Shown one piece after another: positions 24,656 to 37,210 of a stretch of DNA of 64,000 bases (positions are counted from its first letter, which is position 1; each line of letters starts with the position of its first letter). The notes beneath the pieces are model-generated. The model was not told the DNA's origin. It worked only from the letters and a program-made list of their open reading frames with translations, and ran no database searches. The DNA lies in the NCBI GenBank assembly GCA_022575985.1, contig JAKSXM010000040.1, forward strand, positions 15,208,001 through 15,272,000, read 5' to 3'. Source of the stretch: Anagrus nilaparvatae. Its lineage: Eukaryota > Arthropoda > Insecta > Hymenoptera > Mymaridae. The translations under genes and the position numbers were made by a program.

Positions 24656-25466
24656 ATATCTTTTATTTTTTTTTTTATACTTTACAATTTTAACAAAAAT
24701 TTTTTTCATTTTATTTTATTTGCTAAATAAATTGAAAAAATATATAATAAAATAATATGGTTGAGAAACAGAATCATAAAAATTCTCAAATATCTGTTCA
24801 AATTTAATAAAATATAAGAAATAATTAATTACAAAATAGTAAAAATATACATGAAATACTAGGTTTTACAAAATAAATTTCGTAATTCATCCTATTTTAT
24901 ACTTTAATTTATTCTGATTTTACAAATTCAGAATTTAGTTTTTTTGCAAAATTTATTTATGGGTTTGTTTTTGTAAATTCTAGATTTAAAGGTTCTGAGA
25001 ATTAATCTGGATGGACAGTCGTCAGTTAGCATCAGGGAATGGTGGATATTTCTCCATAAATAATTATTTATATATCTTATTTTTTATTCATGTTTTGTTT
25101 AATTTTTGGCAATGTGCTTTTCAGATTCGGACTCAGCGCACCTATAACCTCATAGATATACATTTAAAATCAATGTTTTTATTCTTGGAGATTTCGGTAG
25201 AAGTGCACAAAAGTCATAGATTCGTGGTGAACTTCTTAGTAGGCAATCCTTCAATTAAACCACACTTTTATTTTTATTAAACATGAAATAGATAGAGGGG
25301 GTTTTTGCGCTTTTGTGCGTAGTGGGCTTTCCCTCTATTTCAATTATAAAAAAGGAGTTGGAAAATTAGTAAAATATTTCGGTTAGTTTTAGGTATGGAA
25401 GAAAGAAGAAAATTAAAAGAAAAAAAAGAATACTTATATAATTTAAAATAAAAATATTATCAGATA
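24656..25466. other. Intergenic, with transposon-derived fragment
   Basis: Around 25110-25260 there is a fragment of the TTCAGATTCGG repeat. The block near 25293-25345 (AGAGGGGGTTTTTGCGC...GGGCTTTCCCTCTATTTC) has inverted arms. The open frame at 25011-25280 falls on these repeats and is not considered a gene. Confidence 0.4.
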
Positions 25467-28400
25467 ATGAGTGAATTAAATATTAAAAATAAATTGCAAA
25501 ATTCTGTAACCCAAATGTCAGATATCTTTTCTAAAGTAATGGAAGGTGAAACTGAGTAAGTTAATTTTTGAATATTTTCTTTTAAAATTTTCAATATTGT
25601 CTGTCCCTTTCTTTCAATTTTAATTAGACGTAAGAAATTTTATATAACACGTAATTTTCTTTATGGTTTTAAGTTTAAGACATTTTATATGAATTTTTTG
25701 TTAATTATGTTTTTGTGAAAATGTAAACATTGTGTTGAATACGTTCGCATTCTATTTTACCGATTATACTATAAAGTGATAAATCGATGATAAATTATTA
25801 TTATATTAGGATCAAAACAAAAAATCAATTTATTTTTTTTAACTTATTTAATAACAACTGTTTTGATGAATTATTTTATAGATTAATCAATTAGATAATT
25901 TTGAAAAACATTTTATTATTAATTAGCACTTTAAATAATTTATACTTACATTAAATATGGTTAAGTATTATACATTATCAATAGCCAAAGATAGATTAAT
26001 AAAAAAATATTTTTCCATTGGTATTAAAAATAAATCGGGATACATAAAAGGGTTCAAATTATTTTGAGAAAATCCAAAATGACTGTGTTTCTTTAATATT
26101 TTTCTAAATTAAATTTTATTATGTATTTCTTAAATGGAATCAATTAAGTATTTTGTTAGCATTAAAGTTTTATATGATCTCGTTGCAAGATTTTGTTAAT
26201 TTCTAAAGTGTGTTTTGTTTTATTGAAAAAAAATTTTCGATTATATCGATTTTGTTATAAGTATTAGGCTTTAAGATTAATTAACCTTGGTATACTATTT
26301 CGATAATTATCGTATTTTCTGTAATAATAATAATAATCTTTATTTTGAAAAACAAAAACAGTACACTCTTTCAATATATTACATTAAATAAGTAAACATT
26401 AAAATTTTTTGATTTATAAAATAATGTAATATATAATATAATGGCAAAATTGATGATAATTAAATGAGTCAATAGATTGGTGTGTCAATAGGTGAATATG
26501 CGTCAATATGAAGTCAAAGAGACAAAATAGAGAAAATATATAAATCTGCTGTCAATCAGCTACATAGTATCTAATTTATATATGTATTGTTGTATTGCTT
26601 TTTTGAAGCGCGAGTAAGATGGCAAGTCCCGTAGACAAGGGGGAATTTTGTTCCAGAAATTTGAATATTTGACTTGGAACGAGTAAAGTCCCCAGTCAGA
26701 GGTAACAGTTGTTGGGTCAAGGTCATTCGTGGACCGCGAGTTGGTTTATCTGATTTGTAAGGTTTGAACAGAGGTAAGAGAAACGGAGGCTCCTTCATTC
26801 TTACCAATCTGTACATAACTAGGGATGCAAAATACTCAGTACGTGTCAAGTAAGTCATCCATCCCAGTTTTCTCCTTTAATAGTGTGTCAAGAACAAGCA
26901 ATTTTCTTTTTGAATAGTGTAAAAAACTTTTAATGCAATTCATAATTATTCTTCTAAAATCAATTATTGAAATTGAATTTTTAATCTTTATATTTAATGT
27001 ATACTAATTATTTATTTTTCATTACAATAATCGACTTATATTCTAATCATATTTCAATTTATATAAAAACTAGCAAAAGTTAAAGGGGGGAGGGGCTCCT
27101 GAGTCACATTTCCTTCTTTTTGTGTTGCCTCAAAAAATCATTTTTCATTGCAAATTTATAATTATGCAAACACATTCAGATTTTTCGAATGAGACTCAGT
27201 CCCTTCTGTTCACATTTACTTCAATAATTTTCTGTTGTTTAAAAAAATCATGTTTTTCTACTAATTTATAATTATGCAAACACATTCAAACTAGTCAGAG
27301 CAGCGTAGGTGAAAAATTATAGTTTCTGATTGATTCTCTAGTTATAATAGAGAAAACAAAAAAATTTAACTTAATACGCATAAATTCGTGCCAAATTAAG
27401 TAATACCAATTGTGACAGTAAAATTTAATCATATTTCACTTTTTAATCAAATTTACAAAAGATTTTATATATCCTAAAAATAAGGAATTGAATGTCTTCA
27501 AAAGTAAGAAATCTGAGACAGAAAACTGTAGCCTATGTTATCCGAATACTTTTATTCTTTATTATGTCACTGGTTTATTACGGCAAATGGTTATGGATGA
27601 GTTTGTTATGTTGAAAAAACGTGATGACTGCCATCCTTTCCTTCCAATTTGCCTTCTGGGTCTAGAAACGCAGGGCTCAATTATGGAATGTGGTTTTTTG
27701 ATAATTTTCAAAGAAACACTAAAACCTTACAAATTAACCAAAATACTTCTGTTTGGCCCCATTTTTTTTTTTGGTTTAAGTATCACCTTTTATACTCCGT
27801 AAACCGCAATTTATCATTACTAATTCTCTCATCACTATTACATATTAAAATAAATTTTGTAAGTCTATTAATTGGTTATATTGATGAGAGAATATGTGAT
27901 AATAAATTCCGATTTACCGCGTATGAAAGGTGATACTTTAACCAAAGTAATTAATTGTTACCGTTATCTTTGCAAAACGATATCTTAAAAATTATTTAAG
28001 AAAAGGGACGAGGAATAAATTTTTTGAAAACTTGAAGCTTATAGAAAATTTTTAATGCTTATAAAACTCAATTTTGTAGAAAATTACAATTTTGGCAGCA
28101 ATTTAAAAAAATTTTAAAATTGGTACTTTTGTGTCGAAAATTACCAATAGGTTGAGGACGCTCTGTACATGATCTGTATGTGATGTCACTGGGTGTTTTT
28201 TGCGCATTATATTCGTGAATAAAATAATTTAACCATATATTTATTTATAATTATCTTATAATGAAAGAATTAATGCTTTTCAGTATTTAATGCAAGAAAA
28301 TAAAAAAAATTAAAATTGTTTATTTGTTTAAACAATTACGATCTGTTAATTTTTGAAAATTTAGGACTTTAAACGATTGAGTTATCAGGTCTGGTATAAT

Positions 28401-31400
28401 TGGATCATTATTTTACTTAGTTCATATTGAAGATCATTTAGTTATCGGTGGAGCTTTCGTTGAAAATTTTTGGCTAAACCTTTTTATTATACCTATTTGT
28501 TTATATATTGTAAAGAATTTTTCATTTTATTTTTTATAAAAAATATTATTACTGAATTAAGCAGTAATTATCACTCATTACTGTTATTAGAACAAATTAT
28601 TGTTCTTAATTTATACGATAAAGAAAATAAATTTATTTTGTTTATTTTTATGTTTAAACATCATGATTTTATAATAGAGATTAAATATAAAAATTAATTT
28701 AAAAATATTGATATTAAAAAACAATAGATATTTTAGATTCATTATTACTTGTGAATATGTTCCATGTTTGTTTATTGTGTAGTTACACCAACGTGTTGTA
28801 AATTTTTATATTTGATATTGGTAAATTAGGAATATATTAAATCCTTTAATTTTAATATGAACGTAAAATTTGAAGAATAAAGTATAAATTTTGAATTTAC
28901 TCCCTTAGACCTGTGAAAACAAAAGCCTCATTTTAATTGTTAACTTTAAATAATACAATTTCTTTTGGAATATAATTTATAAATTTAATTTCAAATTAAT
29001 TTATTTAATTTTAGAATAAATTATACTTGTAGAAATTGTTCAAAATATTGATCATAATTTTTTTTACTTATTTTATGTGCCATTTAAATTTTTTAATTAA
29101 TTATTTATTATTTAATTTGAATTTCAGATATAACGGTAAATTAGCCATGTCCGCTATTGAAGCAACAAGTGAATTAATTAAGTTGTTAGAAAAAAAAAAA
29201 TTATTCAATGAGGAAAATATCGAAGTAAAAAAAAAACAATTAAATAAGCAAAGAGAAGAATTGGTAATTTTGACCCAAAAAATAATAGATTTAAGGTACA
29301 AGGTTTTAGATATAAATTTGTTTTATTTTCTGATAATATTTTACTTACTTATAATTCAAATAGGGAAGAAATCAATAAAGCCGAAAATGATATTGCAGAA
29401 AAAATATATATAAATAAAGAAATAGGAACCGATGTTAGTTTTTCATAATTTTCTCATTTTTTTATGTAATTACACTAAAAATTTTATGTTTTAGTTGGAA
29501 AATTTAGCAAAATCGATAGAACACGCAAAAGAGATTAAGAATAATTTTGATAGTTTATTTAATAAACAAGAAATGATATTTGATGACTGTCAAAGCTGCA
29601 TCAACAATTTGATAGAAAAAAAGGAAGTTTTGAATAAAACAAGAAAAGAAATTTCCAAGGATGTAAACGAAATTGAAAATAAAGAATCAGATTCGACAAA
29701 TCAGGTATTCGTCAAATTTTTAATAAAGTGAAATAAAGGAAAAGTGATTTTTTGAATCTCAAACAAAAATGGAAAAATAAATTAAAAATTAAGTTTTAAA
29801 AATGATTACGGGGTTTTCCGGATTAGTAAGTGTCGATTTTATTACAAAGCAACTCATCCCAGATTGTGCTAAAAAATTGGCATAACAATTTTGGAATAAA
29901 AATTATTTCGCCTATTTTTTTTTTTGTAATTATTTTAAATGGTTCTAGGTTGTCTCAAAATTTTCCCAATTTTTAAATCTTGAAAAATGATAATAACATA
30001 AATTATAATTTTCATATTGTTTTCAATTAAAATATATAAAATATTAATTATTAATTTTCCTGCACTTATGTAAGGTTTATTTTGAATATTTATTTAATGA
30101 GTAATATTTTTTTCGTGTAATAAAATGTGTAAGAAAATAGATTAAAATGTGTAGGTTTCGGGTAGACCCGTAAAAAACATTCCTTCAATTATAAGTACTT
30201 TCATGGAAATAAATTAGGTATTACATCCAAATTAAAAAAAAAAAACCTCGAGCTTTTGAGATATAAAATTTTTAAAAACAAAATTAATAGTAATTTGGTT
30301 GTGTAATTTCACTGGTTATATACACACATAAACAGACACGTACATATATTTTTTTTATAAAACTGGTATTTTAATTTTCTGATTTTTCAAAACGTGTTAA
30401 TATCAGAAATAGGCAAAAATTAAAATTTGATTTATCAAATTTTTTTTTTTTTTTAATGAAATGATAAGAAAAATTTTGAACATTATACCAAACTATATCA
30501 TATTGAAGAAAATAATAGATTAAGTGATAGCTATGGTATAGTGTGCGTGTATTTTAGACATTTGAATTTTCCTTCAAACCGAGTTCAAATGAGAAAACAT
30601 CAAAACGTACCAACCTTCTGTTGAAAGTTTTTTCACCAGCGTTATCTAAAAAAGTTATGATTTGTTAAAGTTAGCCAATTTTAAGCAAAAACCAAGTGTG
30701 GTTAAACACCTTGGAATAGTCTAATATTTTAGTTAAAATTCAAACGTACAAGCTTTCATTTGATATTTTCTTGTATCTTTTTACAATAACTATCTCTTAA
30801 TCTATATGGTTTAATCATTGTATAAAATATATTATTTATTTTTGTATTTACCTCGATTGAATCATTAAAATCTTTTTTATACTTATTAATTTATATAAAT
30901 TTTCATGTAGATTACCGAAGAATGCAGTGAACAAATTAATACAATGCAATTTTATGAAGTAAATGAAGATCACGGCGATTTTTTATGTTACGTTAAGTTT
31001 AACTTTGATGGAACGATAAATACGTTTGATGCGAATTTAAATCCTAACAATATTAACTTTTCTATAGATTATAAACTAACTAATGAGATGATGAATATCA
31101 TTAAGGAAGAAAAGGAAAAAAAAACCAGTTTGCAAATGATAATTCAAGATTATGGAATAAAAATTTTAAAAAAAGATCTGGTAACTTTAGAAGATAAAAA
31201 CTGCATAAATGATCAAATTATCAATTTTTACTTATGTCTGATTGAAAAAAGAAGTGAACTTGAAGGTTATCCATCAGTATGTGCTATAAATAGTTTCTTC
31301 ATTAATAAATTGATGAAAGATGGATACGAAGATTTGCTAAAATGGACAAAAAAAAAAAGTATATTTAAAGAACTCGTTTTAATACCAGTGAACACAGGGA

Positions 31401-31741
31401 ATCATTGGTTTTTGATACTAATTCAATTTCAGAAATTGATAATTACAATTTTCGATAGTATGCACATGGAATATCCTCTTATTTTAGAAAAATTAGAAAA
31501 ATTACTGAATATATTGATGAAAAATGAAAATATGGGAAAAATAAATTCAATTGATTGGTCTATATCCTATTTAAAAAATATCCCAAAACAAAAAAATGGA
31601 TACGACTGTGGTCTACATTTGTGTTTGAATGCAAATTTCTTAACTAGTAATTTATTTCCAAATTTTTTAGAAAAGGATAGGGAATATTATAGATGTAGAA
31701 TATCGTACGAAATTATAAAAAATAAATTACTAAAATTGTAG
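25467..31741 (+). CDS. Coiled-coil protein fused to a Ulp1/SENP SUMO protease
   Basis: Exons 25467-25555, 29128-29295, 29364-29433, 29495-29704 and 30911-31741 keep one frame through all junctions (455 residues). Residues ~40-180 are heptad-rich coiled coil. Residues ~190-240 (FYEVNEDHGDFLCYVKFNFD) look like a small beta-alpha domain, reminiscent of kinetochore Spc24/Spc25 tails. Residues ~265-455 are a full C48 protease: TLEDKNCINDQIINFYL, KWTKKKSIFKE, HWFLI with His344, IFDSMH with Asp361, Gln406 and NGYDCGLH with Cys412. Catalysis looks intact. It would cut SUMO from targets or mature SUMO. The first intron (3.6 kb) holds a retrotransposon tail. If the first or last intron is mis-joined, these are two genes; phase agreement favours one. 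Confidence 0.8.
26318..26880 (-). mobile_element. Decayed 3' end of a non-LTR retrotransposon
   Basis: A minus-strand frame at 26571-26858 reads like the C-terminal tail of insect LINE reverse transcriptases: RTEYFASLVMYRLVRMKEPP, LLPLFKPYKSDKPTRGPR, then KFPLVYGTCHLTRASKKQ. Downstream in that orientation a (TTA)n tail lies at about 26320-26340. It is a 5'-truncated, decayed copy in the first intron of the SUMO-protease gene. Confidence 0.7.
27768..27950. repeat. Inverted repeat, ~75-bp arms (foldback MITE remnant)
   Basis: AAGTATCACCTTTTATACTC and ATTCTCTCATCAC on the left arm are matched by their reverse complement on the right (GAGAGAATATGTGA, GTATGAAAGGTGATACTT). It is intronic and non-coding. 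Confidence 0.7.
30185..30440 (+). repeat. Single-monomer copy of the satellite/dispersed repeat C
   Basis: AAGTACTTTCATGGAAATAA, a TACACACATA run and CAAAACGTGTTAATATC repeat the order seen at 15064-15310. It lies in the last intron of the SUMO-protease gene. Confidence 0.7.
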
Positions 31742-32637
31742 TTAAATTTAGAATAATTTTTCTAACAATATTATAAATATTGTATCTATGAGTATAAAAA
31801 AATGATTTTTTTTGAATTAATATATTATTAATATTTTATTTAATTAATAAATATATGTTATAAGTTGAAATTGTATTATAAATATTGTAAATGAATATTA
31901 ACATTAATTTTTAGTACATGAAAAATGAACTCTAAAAACATTAATAATTTTTTTTTCTTTTCACATTGTCTAATTTAATTTTATTTGTATTATAGCAAAT
32001 AAAATATTTTTATTTTTTTGCAAGTTTCATTGAGATACACAATTAATTATTCCGTTTCCTATAATTTTTATCCAATCCTCTCTTTATCTCTACATAAGTG
32101 ATGATACTATATATTTATGAATATATTGCTATTTTAGTCCATTTAAATTTTAAGCCTAAAATTTTAGAAAATCATCGGTTTTGAAAACGGTGAAAATTTA
32201 AAAACGAATATGAGTACGAATTAAATCAAAGATACGTGACGTGATGCAGTGACTTCCGCATCGAAGGGCATCATGATGCGTGATAGGAAAATTTTTTTCC
32301 TAAGAACTGTTCTTATACGTTTAGATAAGGTTGTTAGGTAAATATAATACTCTGCAAAATTGATTAGAAAAAAAATAATTTAAAAATCTTGTTTTATTAT
32401 TGTAATTTTTAGATAATATAAAGTAAAAATTTTTTCATTAAAGGTCGATCAAAGTATCAACTTATTATTGCCATTAAAACTTGGTAAAATTAGAAAATTT
32501 TTATTATTGTGCTTTAATTGATTGTTTTTTGAGGTATGAAACAATATTTTTATTTTTCGTGTATGAATAAATATCTTATGAAGATATTTTTAACTAAAAT
32601 ATTCATTTAAGGTTAAATAGTTCTTGGTGCGTTTAAA
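31742..32637. other. Intergenic, with a GCATCATGATGCGTGAT palindromic block
   Basis: AT-rich except for about 32238-32288, which contains GCATCGAAGGGCATCATGATGCGTGAT. This closely resembles the segment at 13420-13443 before the RPA2-like gene. No gene is supported here. Confidence 0.35.
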
Positions 32638-33022
32638 ATGAAGGTAAATACAAACTTTGAAATTAACGAATATAGAAATCCATGCACTTATTTTGTTCAT
32701 AAGACCAAATTTTTAATAGGAACTGTAAATTCTTTTTATGGGAACGCTAATGGTTTCTTTTACATGTTTTAGCCACAAATTTTACTTGTCGACTCAAATT
32801 ATGTTGATTTTTATTTTTTTATATTTATATTTGGCAACTTCTGGAAATATATACTTTAGGATAAAAAAATTTTTAAATTTTACTCCAATTTTTATATACA
32901 ACCACATTACACTATTTTTGCCCGAAAAATGAAAATCCGCGTTATCATACAATTTTCTAAATCGTTTAAATTTTGTAAGTAGTCTTTTTAATAATTTAAA
33001 GCAATACAATGGAAAATTTGCA

Positions 33023-33247
33023 ATGTTAGAATTAAATAATCATTTAATTATCAAAGATCCCGCATTAAGAAACTGCCTTATCGAAAATTTCGCCAATACT
33101 TATATGTATACTTATAAGATGTTAAAGTTTTCGAGAACTTCAAGATATACTAGAAATTTTAGATTAGAGGAACTAGAGACCCTGATAAACCACCTCACAA
33201 TATATTATCAACGTTGGATCAACTATGCTCATATTAATTTAATTTAG
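33023..33247 (+). CDS. Hypothetical small open frame, possible exon
   Basis: A 74-residue frame with mixed composition (NHLIIKDPALRNCLIENFAN, then YQRWINYAHINLI). It could be a terminal exon of a gene starting near 32638 (ATG with a possible donor at 32722), but the phases I tried did not join cleanly. No family is recognised. Confidence 0.2.
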   Translation: MLELNNHLIIKDPALRNCLIENFANTYMYTYKMLKFSRTSRYTRNFRLEELETLINHLTIYYQRWINYAHINLI

Positions 33248-33574
33248 AATTTAGTAGTATTCGTAAATTTACATTCCAAAAATATTATTTTCCAAATTTT
33301 TCAAATCTAAATCAAATCTAATCTAAATCAAATTTAAATACCGTGATCAACTCGATTAACACTGTCCCTTAACAATAATATCACACCAACATAATGATAT
33401 ATATGATCAGTCTTGTTATAATAATAATTTATTAAAACAAAAAAAAAGAAAATTAAAGGAATCTTTTAAAAATGTAAATTAAAATTGGTAATTGTATCAA
33501 AAATAGTTCGGCTTCGCCTCGGACGGTAATTTACGTGCGATTTGGGCCATTCGTTACTTTTGTGGCCAAGGACA

Positions 33575-33672
33575 AAACATAATTTTTCTTGCTCAGTGTC
33601 AAGAAAATGCGTTTTTTCGAATAGTGCAGCGGCCAGAAAACACGCACTTTCTGGACACTAACAAGAAAAATA
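33575..33672. repeat. Imperfect palindrome
   Basis: TTTTTCTTGCTCAGTGTC on the left pairs with GGACACTAACAAGAAAAAT on the right around a GTGCAGCGG core. It is probably a foldback element end pair. Confidence 0.6.
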
Positions 33673-33791
33673 ACTTATATATATAATAACTCTACAGATA
33701 TTTAATTTCCTTAATTGTTATTAGGGATTATCTTTTTTCTAAACGCAGGAAAAAGACATAAAATAAGACTAAATGTTTGTGAATTCCATGA

Positions 33792-33890
33792 TAGTCCTGT
33801 GGTTATGGTATTGATACTATAAGGCAAGCAATGATTTTGATTACAGGTTCGATTCTGCACCTATGATCTTTTTTTTTTTTTAATATTTTT
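33792..33890 (+). mobile_element. tRNA-derived SINE or tRNA pseudogene
   Basis: GTCCTGTGGTTATGGTA resembles a pol III A box. About 40 bases later GGTTCGATTCTGCACC is a near-perfect B box with T-arm. The acceptor stem does not pair, and a T/A-rich tail follows. It fits a SINE head rather than a working tRNA. Confidence 0.6.
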
Positions 33891-35280
33891 AAATTGTAAT
33901 TTCTTTTTTTTTTTTTAATTAAATAAATAAATATAAAAATTTATTAAGATTTAAAAAAAAATAACACATACTTGATTGCTCTGCGGTGCGGGCGGGGGAG
34001 GGTTGCACTTTAATTTTATTGCTTTTAATATAAATTTTATTTTTTTTATTTTAATTAAATAAATAAATTTTAAAAATTAATATTATTATTAGAAAATAAA
34101 AATATTAAAAATAAAAAGTATAATAAAAGTACAAGTATAAAAAAGAACCCCTTTAAATTTTGTTATTAATATAATAATTTAAATATAATATATTTTAATT
34201 TTGTTATTTAATTTATTTAAATCAGTATAGTATTAAAACGCATTTATTTCAGAAAAAATTTGGTAGTTAATCAATATAACTTACAAAAAAATAAATTTGG
34301 TTATAAAAAATAAATAAAAATTAACTGAAACATGTTTTATTATCATTTTATTACAATTCATGAGCATTCACCTTCGAGTTTAAATGTTTTACTATAGCCA
34401 TGGTGGTTCTATTTTATCTATAAATTTAAGATCAGAAAATAAAAATCCAATTAATTATGTTTGAGAGACTACTTTCACCTGTTTCTTACAATGTCAGGGG
34501 CCTTAGAATAATTAATCGATGAGTGTGGATTGTTAGTTGGTAAACCCAGATACGTATAGAATACGTTGCGTGAGACCTGTTACCCTTTTACTATTATTAT
34601 TACATAATTAAAGTATTTTTTTTAATATTTGTCTTTTCTAATTAAACGTCCTTGAATTTGTGCGTAAAAAAGAAAACTTCAATTTCTAGTTAATTTATAC
34701 AAATCACGTTTTTTTAATATCTTGATTTTTATTGGTTTTTCCAATTTTCTGGGGTTTAATGAGTATTTTTCGAAAAAATAACGTCAGGAATGGCTTAAGC
34801 AGGAAATTTTACTAACGACTTAATTGAAAAAATGTTTGTAAAGCTTATGTGTTTCCTTCCCCATAAACCCACAGATAAGTTTTGACCCGGGTTAAGTTTT
34901 GAGAGGTCAATCGGCTCCAATAAATAATAAAAATAAAGTTATAAAACCTCACATATTGTTAAATAATTTGGGATCAATATTTTCGACAATAGTCGAATCT
35001 CAAGTTAAGTAAATATCAACTTTTCGGGCGTAACATATATAGTAAACAAAAATATTTATAACAAGCGCCCTATATACTTCCAAGTATTCTGTAAGATGGC
35101 AGTAGTATGGTGTAGACGTTTTAAATGATATAATTTGTTTAATTGTTAATAATTATTTGTTAGTCAACAATTTAGTGAATATTTTTTCACAAGCCCATTG
35201 CACAATTATTTGTACAACTATTTCATTAAAGCTTTTAATTGTGCATTGTATAGTTCAGCAGAAAAATAAGTTTTTCAATT

Positions 35281-35304
35281 GGGGGGCTAACTTTTTAGCC
35301 CCCC
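35281..35304. repeat. Perfect 10-bp GGGGGGCTAA hairpin
   Basis: GGGGGGCTAA (35281-35290), a four-base loop, and TTAGCCCCCC (35295-35304). GGGGGGCTAA recurs at 35424-35433. Such a GC run is unusual in this AT-rich DNA. Confidence 0.85.
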
Positions 35305-35749
35305 GCCTGTTTTATACGTTTTGCAGAAAAGCACAATTTTGCACAAAAAAATAAATTCGATGTACATTTAGTACAATTAAAAAGGATTAATTTGAGCTAT
35401 AAAAAATATGAATTTATTTTTTTGGGGGGCTAAGTTAACCGAGGTTGATAAACCAGAAATTGACAGATAGGGGGAGCGTTTTTGATTGGTTCATGTAATT
35501 TAAATTGGAAAGTCGCCATTTTGGCTTGCAAGATATGTACTTAAATGAAAAGTCGCCATCTTACCTCGCAACGTCTACCTGTCTCTGGTAATCTAGGGTT
35601 TCTATGGAGGACCTGCATTAGCGCCTTTCAGTACTACTTTAAAAAGCTTTAATCCAAAAAGTTTCAATTCTCTTATTCTTTACCTGTACTCTGGGCGACA
35701 CGTGGTTGAATAAATTTTCTATATTATATTTTAGTTGATTATCATAATT

Positions 35750-36395
35750 ATGTCTAGTGGTCGAAAAAGTGAATATTTTTATTTTATTTATTTTTTTTTT
35801 ATTTTCAAATTGTAAAATGATATATTCCTTTTTTCAGTAAAATGCATTACATGTAAGCCACGTGTGGTTAATAATGATTTTAAAAAAAAACGCAATATTG
35901 ATGCAGAGAGAGGTTAGTCAAGCTTTCATGTTGTAAATTATTTTTCTATTATTATTTTTTGTCATATTTTTTTAGATAAACTATTTGTCGTGCATACGTT
36001 AAGGAGACCCTATACCAACCTACCCAGTAACATTACCAATGAAAAATGCGAGTAAGTAAATAAACAATATATATTTTATTTTTTATATTTTTTAACCAAA
36101 TAGCCTTAGATAATATTTTTTTGGATATATGAATATCTATAATATCTCTAATACGAATTTAAATTTATAGTGTCAATGTAATTGTAATATAATATTTAAT
36201 AATATAATATATATATATTTATACTTTATTAAATGAATCAGATTATAATTAAAAATAAATCAAAATTACAAAAATACTTTGTTATATTTGGAATATTTCC
36301 TTTTTACTAATGATTATTATTATTTCAGGGTAGAAACTGAAACTGGAAAAAAATTAGAAAAAGAAGCAGTCAAAGGCATAGAGGTGTTAGAATAA
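35750..36395 (+). CDS. Small 78-residue protein from four exons
   Basis: Exons 35750-35768, 35838-35912, 35976-36051 and 36329-36395 each have clean GT-AG borders and together read in one frame to a stop. Four consistent junctions in so short a gene are good evidence that it is real. The protein starts MSSGRKIKCITCKPR (a CxxC pair) and has a basic KKKR patch and a mixed-charge C-terminus (EVETETGKKLEKEAVKG). No family is recognised. Its position between recombination and chromatin genes makes it a candidate accessory factor, by association only. Confidence 0.55.
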
Positions 36396-37012
36396 TGACT
36401 TATTATATTAGTAGTTGAATTAATGTGATGATTGAAAATTTTAATATGTACCTTCTGTATTTGGCATTACAATTAATTCATGTTTGCAGATTATTATCAA
36501 TATTTTGTTTCCAATGTTTAAAGATTTTTCATAACTTTTCAGAAAATTTTTTTTAATTTAAATAAAAAATTCATATCTAAATAAACTGAATTTTCTTTAT
36601 GCTTAAACTGATGGCAGACAATTGTATATATCAAAAATTCTGATAGGATGGGAAGTAAAAAGGAAGTAAAAAATTGTAAAAACCATTGTGCATTCTTTGG
36701 CTTTCTCATCGAGAGAATTTTTGAAATATGTAATATTTTGTTTATTTATTATATTATATTAATCCCAAAAGAAAATAAAAATCTTCAATATTGTGGATAA
36801 ATGTTAAGTCCATTTGTTAAAGAATACTTTGTTGTAGAAATTAATCATAAATTCAATTTTCACACTTTGGGAATTAATTAGTTCTATATCATTAATTTTC
36901 ATTGTTCTAAAATTGCCTTGTGTTGACCAATGACTAAATAATTTAATTCATGTATACAATAATTTAACAATAATGAGTATTTGATAAATACCTTTTAAGG
37001 GAATCTTGAAAA
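36396..37012. other. Intergenic, no gene seen
   Basis: AT-rich spacer between the small gene and the next minus-strand frame. Confidence 0.4.
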
Positions 37013-37210
37013 TTATGACGTAAAAATGTTACTGTAATATTCAGTGGTTGCGGTGTTAATTAAATACAAAGTATGATTAGCTGTTGCATGAAATTGTGGT
37101 GACATGTTATTCTGAATACTGACGTATCTTCCACCTGGTTTGATATAATATTCTTCAAATTCATGCTGTGCTTTGTAGTCAATTGTCCATTTCATTCTTG
37201 TATTAAGCAT
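37013..37210 (-). CDS. Hypothetical 65-residue open frame, possible last exon
   Basis: The frame has balanced composition (KWTIDYKAQHEFEEYYIKPG, SPQFHATANHTLYLINTATT), unlike random AT-rich frames. A good acceptor (TTTTATTTTGTAG on the minus strand) sits just before the ATG, so it may be a terminal exon whose upstream exon was not found. No family is recognised. Confidence 0.3.
   Translation of the reverse strand: MLNTRMKWTIDYKAQHEFEEYYIKPGGRYVSIQNNMSPQFHATANHTLYLINTATTEYYSNIFTS

Larger units (their letters stand above)
33248..35749. other. Repeat-rich intergenic region
   Basis: Holds an inverted repeat at 33575-33672, a tRNA-derived SINE at 33792-33890, a lone MITE-like end at 35022-35035 (CGGGCGTAAC, as in the element at 57703-58026), a strong hairpin at 35281-35304, and paired AAGTCGCCAT blocks near 35510 and 35550. 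No gene is supported. Confidence 0.5.

Noticed and set aside
25011..25280. 89-residue open frame as a gene
   Set aside because: It overlaps a transposon-derived TTCAGATTCGG segment and has no domain or splice support.
27488..27933. Two overlapping open frames as genes
   Set aside because: They run into the inverted repeat at 27768-27950 and show no conserved pattern; probably repeat-derived.
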